Of a DNA stretch of 64,000 bases, positions 60,701-64,000 are shown in pieces (positions within the stretch are counted from its first letter, which is position 1; every line of letters starts with the position of its first letter). Location: NCBI RefSeq assembly GCF_027409185.1, contig NC_084462.1:2232001-2296000 (forward strand), read 5' to 3'. The translations under genes and the position numbers were made by a program. The notes below the pieces were generated by a model. The model made no database searches. It saw only the letters and a program-made list of their open reading frames with translations, and was not told the DNA's origin. The DNA is from Cynocephalus volans (lineage: Eukaryota > Chordata > Mammalia > Dermoptera > Cynocephalidae).

Positions 60701-63700
60701 TCTGTCATGGGAGATGTCAGGAGGGGGAGGTGTAAGGTGTGGTGGCAAGAATGACTCGGTGGCCTGCTGGGACCTGTGTACTCAGGAAGGGACTCTGTGG
60801 AAGTGGCCTGGGATCTAAGTCCTGAAGGGTGAAGAGGTGACACCGGGCTGGGAGGTCTCCAGGTGCTTCCCTGGGACCTGCACCCAGGAGCGTCCTGATG
60901 TCTCACCCCTCCCCATGCCTCAGGGATGAGTATTTCCGCATGAAGCTGCAGTGGAAGTCTGTGAGCCCTGAGCAGGAGCAGAGGAACTCACTCCTGCATG
61001 GATACCGCAGCCTTATCGGTGGGTGGGGGGTCGGGGGGTTACAGGGCGGATGGGAGATGAAAACACAGGGGCTGGGAGCATGGGTGCAAGGGGGAGGATG
61101 GAGGGAACCCCCTGCCTTCCCAAGATCAGGGACAAGGTCATCTGGAGACGGAAGTGGAGTGAGCAGCTGTGGGAATGGCCAGGAGCGGACGGAGAAGGGG
61201 AGTCAGGTTCCGTCATTTACTGGCTATGTGATCTTGGCAGGTGATTTTATCTCCCTGGGCCTGGGTTTCCCTCCCTGTGGGAGGGTATGGTGAGCCGCTG
61301 AACATGAAGCCCAGCACGTCACAGCAGGAGTGTTAGTGATGGTTTCTGGAACTGGCCCCACTGCTCCCCCGAGAGCCAGCCCTGAGGCTGGGCTGCTGGC
61401 AGAGGAGGAATGGGGACCAGTGCCGGTGGCCAGGGACAGGCCACCACACCTTTCTCACCTTTGCACCTTGCACCTGGTCTCTGCAGAGAGAGATGTGAGC
61501 CGCACTGACAGGACCAACAAATTCTATGAGGGTCCCGAGAACCCAGGGCTGGGCCTGCTGCACGACATCCTCCTCACATACTGCATGTACCACTTTGACC
61601 TCGGTGGGGCGCCAGATCTCCCTCGGGGGGTGGGGGGTGGAGAGGGTGTGGCACTGAGAGCCTGGGCTGGAACTTGACCTCATGTCCCCCCAGGCTACGT
61701 CCAGGGTATGAGTGATCTCCTCTCCCCAATCCTCTACGTCATTCAGAACGAGGTGGATGCCTTCTGGTGTTTCTGTGGCTTCATGGAGCTCGTGGTGAGG
61801 CTCAGGGCAGGAGTGGGAGACGGGCCTTTCAAAGGATCAGGGGGTCTTGGCTCCTCATGAGCCCTTCCCTCCCTCCTGCAGCAAGGGAACTTTGAAGAGA
61901 GTCAAGAGACCATGAAGCGGCAACTTGGGCAACTTCTGCTGCTCCTGAGGGTGTTAGACCCGCCGCTCTGTGACTTCCTGGGTATGTCTTGTGGGGATGG
62001 GCAGGAGACAGCAGGGCCATGGACCTTGCCAAAGATTCTATGGTAGCAGCCACAGATGGCGTCCTGATGTTTAGTCCTGATCCGGACACAAGAAACATGC
62101 CCACATAACCCAGAACCTAAAACTTACATGTAGGGGCAGAATTGCAGTTTCGAGCAAAACCTCAGCAAATGCAGCTGTGCAGGTGCTCTTACTAGCCCTG
62201 GGTTCCAGGTGAGCTGGCTGTCTCGTGCACATCTTTATCCTGTTTTGGCATTAACTTTGGCTTTGCCTGCATGGTACTTTGCAGAAATAAGGACCTGGGT
62301 GTGGCTCCTGCCACTTCTTACCTCCACCCAGCTCCTGCTGCCTTGACCCAGGGTTCGGAAACTGGTTCTGTGGCCCCTGGGCTGGGGCTGCTGCATTCTG
62401 GCTGTAAAATTTTTCTTCTTCATTAGTTGTTCAATGTAAAAAAATACAGGAAATCCAGGTAAAGAAAGTAAAAGTTGCTGTAGATAGTATTCTTTTGATT
62501 GCAGGTGATGATGATGATGTTAACTTTCTCATGGACATTTCATCACTGAAGCTTTAGAACCTCCCTGGGGGAGGGAGACTCGGCCTCACTTCATTGAAGA
62601 GGAAACTAAGTCTTAGAAAAGCACATGTCACTTCCTGGGACATGCAGACATAAGCTGTCTCTCTGTGTCATTAAAAGTCTTCTGAAACATCACGTTTTTC
62701 TGACTGCATAGTACTGTGTCCATCTGGAGGATGTGCTAGACTTGATTTAACCTGACCTGCTGGACATTTGGGTCATTTGCAGTTTTTCTGCAACTTTTGT
62801 TTTTGGCAACTGGCTGGTATGGGGATCTGAACCCTTGACCCTGGTATTATAATACCGAGCTCTAACTGAGCTAACTGGCCAACCGCATGTGCAGTTTTTC
62901 GTCATGTAGAATAGTGTGGATAATTTCTTTAGGTTAAATTTTAAGCAGTGGAATTATATCTAGGGCAGTACTTGCTTTGCAGCTTTTGAAATGTTTGTCC
63001 TGTCATTGTTTTCCTAGAAAGATATCACAACAGCTTAGCTTTTTGCTGTCAGTGTATCTAGGAGTGCCAATGTCCTTAATCTTCACCAGCACTGGGTACT
63101 GAGATTCTATTTTTCTTTGAGCGTGTTGGTCTTACTAGACCGTTTTCGGCTCAGAGTGGAAGACATGGAAGTAAAAACCCTTCGTCTGGAGTGTGGAAGG
63201 CACTGTGGGAAAGGTCCCAGTTCACGTAATGCTCCTGCTTCATCTCTGAAGTCCCCACACCGAGCATAAGTTACTTACTTGCCTATCCTGGGGTTGGGTC
63301 TTAACAGCCAGGGTCACTTCATAGAGTCTTAGTCTAACTGCTGGGCACGTTGTGAGCTGGAATGGGATCTGGATTGGTTTTGAGCCTTCTTTTTGTGTGC
63401 ACCAGCTGTGCTGAGGCTGAGTTGGCTCCCTGTCCTCCCCAGACTCCCAGGACTCCGGCTCTCTCTGTTTCTGCTTCCGGTGGCTACTCATCTGGTTCAA
63501 GAGGGAATTCCCTTTCCCAGATGTCCTTCGGCTATGGGAGGTGGGACAGTTGGTTTGGGTGGGAGGGCTGAAGTGGGCTCTCCTGTCCATGGGAGGAGCT
63601 GGGCAGGGGGTGGGCCCCGACCCTCCCTTTTTCTGGCACCCCAGGTGCTGTGGACAGGGCTTCCTAGTCACAATCTGCACCTGCTGGTGGCCTGTGCGAT

Positions 63701-63761
63701 TTTGGACATGGAGCGAGACACCCTCATGCTGTCTGGCTTCGGCTCCAACGAGATCCTCAAG
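54718..63761 (+). CDS. TBC1D17: TBC1 domain family member 17, 3' end outside the window
   Basis: TBC1D17 is a Rab GTPase-activating protein that acts in endosomal and recycling traffic and is reported to act on Rab8 with optineurin. Fifteen coding exons are present: 54718-54738, 55146-55244, 55452-55526, 57417-57540, 58391-58598, 59117-59228, 59324-59482, 59869-59997, 60080-60183, 60924-61018, 61487-61603, 61694-61794, 61882-61981, 63443-63540 and 63645-63761. They code for 553 residues in one frame, ending ...FGSNEILK. The N-terminal half (VVFEKGGVYLHTSAKK) is the domain shared with TBC1D15. The TBC domain has both catalytic fingers, arginine in IERDVSRT and glutamine in YVQGMSDLLSP. The start MEGANCR matches human MEGAGYR. 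The remaining roughly 95 residues lie beyond 64000. Confidence 0.96.
56163..56859 (+). mobile_element. Tigger1-type nonautonomous DNA transposon
   Basis: The left end CAGTAGTGCCCCCTTATCC mirrors the right end GGATTAGGGGGCACTGC. TA flanks fit pogo-type insertion. Inner wording (AAATATTAAATGGAAAATTC, TATTTTACTTAATGATAGCA) matches the two ends of Tigger1, but the transposase region is deleted. A SINE has inserted in it. Confidence 0.8.
56388..56557 (+). repeat. tRNA-Ile-derived dimeric SINE inside Tigger
   Basis: A complete dimer from GGGCCGGCCTGTGGCTCACT to CCTTACCGGTCGTC plus A-rich tail. It is the youngest layer of an L1, Tigger, SINE nest. Confidence 0.93.
56942..57137 (-). repeat. tRNA-Ile-derived dimeric SINE with target duplication
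   Basis: A full minus-strand dimer with a long T-rich left edge. CCCTAGTGAATA flanks it on both sides. It is inserted in the L1M fragment. Confidence 0.94.
59500..59690 (+). repeat. MIR-like SINE
   Basis: Sense MIR: CTGGCTGTGTCACCTGGGCA, CCTCCGTTTCCTTCTGGGTC and GCCAGGCACAGTGCTCAACT. It is long and fairly well preserved, in TBC1D17 intron 7. Confidence 0.8.
61205..61330 (+). repeat. MIR-like SINE fragment
   Basis: Sense MIR core: TTTACTGGCTATGTGATCTT and GGGCCTGGGTTTCCCTCCCT. It lies in TBC1D17 intron 10. Confidence 0.7.
61795..61881 (+). ncRNA. Mirtron-like hairpin formed by TBC1D17 intron 12
   Basis: In this 87-base intron GCAGGAGTGGGAG (61807-61819) can pair with CCCTCCCTCCTGC (61867-61879), 11 of 13 positions including one G:U. 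The 3' arm ends two bases before the splice site. A human mirtron-type microRNA (MIR4750) is annotated within TBC1D17, but I cannot establish that this is the same intron. A G-rich 5' and C-rich 3' half is common in short introns, so chance is a real alternative. Confidence 0.25.
61982..63442 (+). other. TBC1D17: TBC1D17 intron 13
   Basis: A 1.46 kb intron with LINE-like AT-rich sequence (62680-63150) and one SINE at 62797-62884. No extra exon was seen. Confidence 0.55.
62797..62884 (-). repeat. tRNA-Ile-derived monomeric SINE
   Basis: On the minus strand it reads GGTTGGCCAGTTAGCTCAGT and ends CATACCAGCCAGTTGCC plus a short A tract. A small deletion lies in the A-box region. Confidence 0.87.
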
Positions 63762-64000
63762 GTGAGGGATTGGCTTCCTGCTTGCCCTGTCCTCTCATCC
63801 GTGTCCACTTGACCTGGGGTGTGTTCTGTGAAGGCTGGCGCTGCCCTGTGCCACACGGTATCTTAGGGCAGTAGGTACTCAAAATGGGATTACTGGAAGT
63901 AGGGTTAGCTGTGAGCACCACGGGGGTGAGACTGGGTGGCTCCCAGCAGTGTCCTCTTAGAGCCTGCAAGTAGGAGTGGCTATAGGAGTAGGCTGGGGGC

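Overview
The window is ordinary vertebrate nuclear DNA carrying spliced genes. It comes from a placental mammal and matches the segment I know from human 19q13.33, in the order MED25 (+), PTOV1 (+), PNKP (-), AKT1S1 (-), TBC1D17 (+, cut by the right edge). Exons were assigned by eye from recalled human proteins plus GT/AG borders. The summed CDS lengths come out in frame: MED25 746 aa, PTOV1 416 aa, PNKP 521 aa, AKT1S1 256 or 276 aa, and 553 codons of TBC1D17. All five genes look intact.

The organism is suggested by the repeats. About 26 short elements derive from tRNA-Ile, as monomers and head-to-tail dimers with A-rich tails. I saw no Alu, B1/B2, carnivore SINEC or ruminant Bov elements. 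This fits the CYN SINEs of colugos (Dermoptera) best. That is an inference from memory; a bat or another mammal with similar SINEs is not excluded.

Layout. 1-900 is the MED25 CpG promoter, with three X-box-like palindromes and a YY1-type site. 761-15917 is MED25: intron 2 holds an MSR1-like minisatellite and intron 3 holds SINEs, LTR relics, LINE pieces and a MER20-like element. 15918-28400 is a repeat-rich spacer, including a hAT (Charlie8-like) transposon lodged in a MER5A-like element. 28000-29300 is the PTOV1 CpG island. 28686-38042 is PTOV1, two tandem copies of the MED25 ACID module. 38043-39200 separates two convergent 3' ends. 39210-45000 is PNKP, and 46165-53675 is AKT1S1. 53676-54717 is a divergent promoter region shared with TBC1D17, which runs from 54718 to the edge.

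Together the genes cover Mediator-dependent transcription (MED25 and its paralogue PTOV1), DNA-end repair (PNKP), mTORC1 control (AKT1S1) and Rab GTPase regulation (TBC1D17). They are a syntenic neighbourhood rather than a pathway. I found no new molecular system. The most interesting signals are the X-box trio, an ATGGC motif cluster in the AKT1S1/TBC1D17 promoter, CCAAT boxes crowded into the AKT1S1 3' UTR, MED25 coding exons surviving as PTOV1 3' UTR, and mirtron-like short introns.
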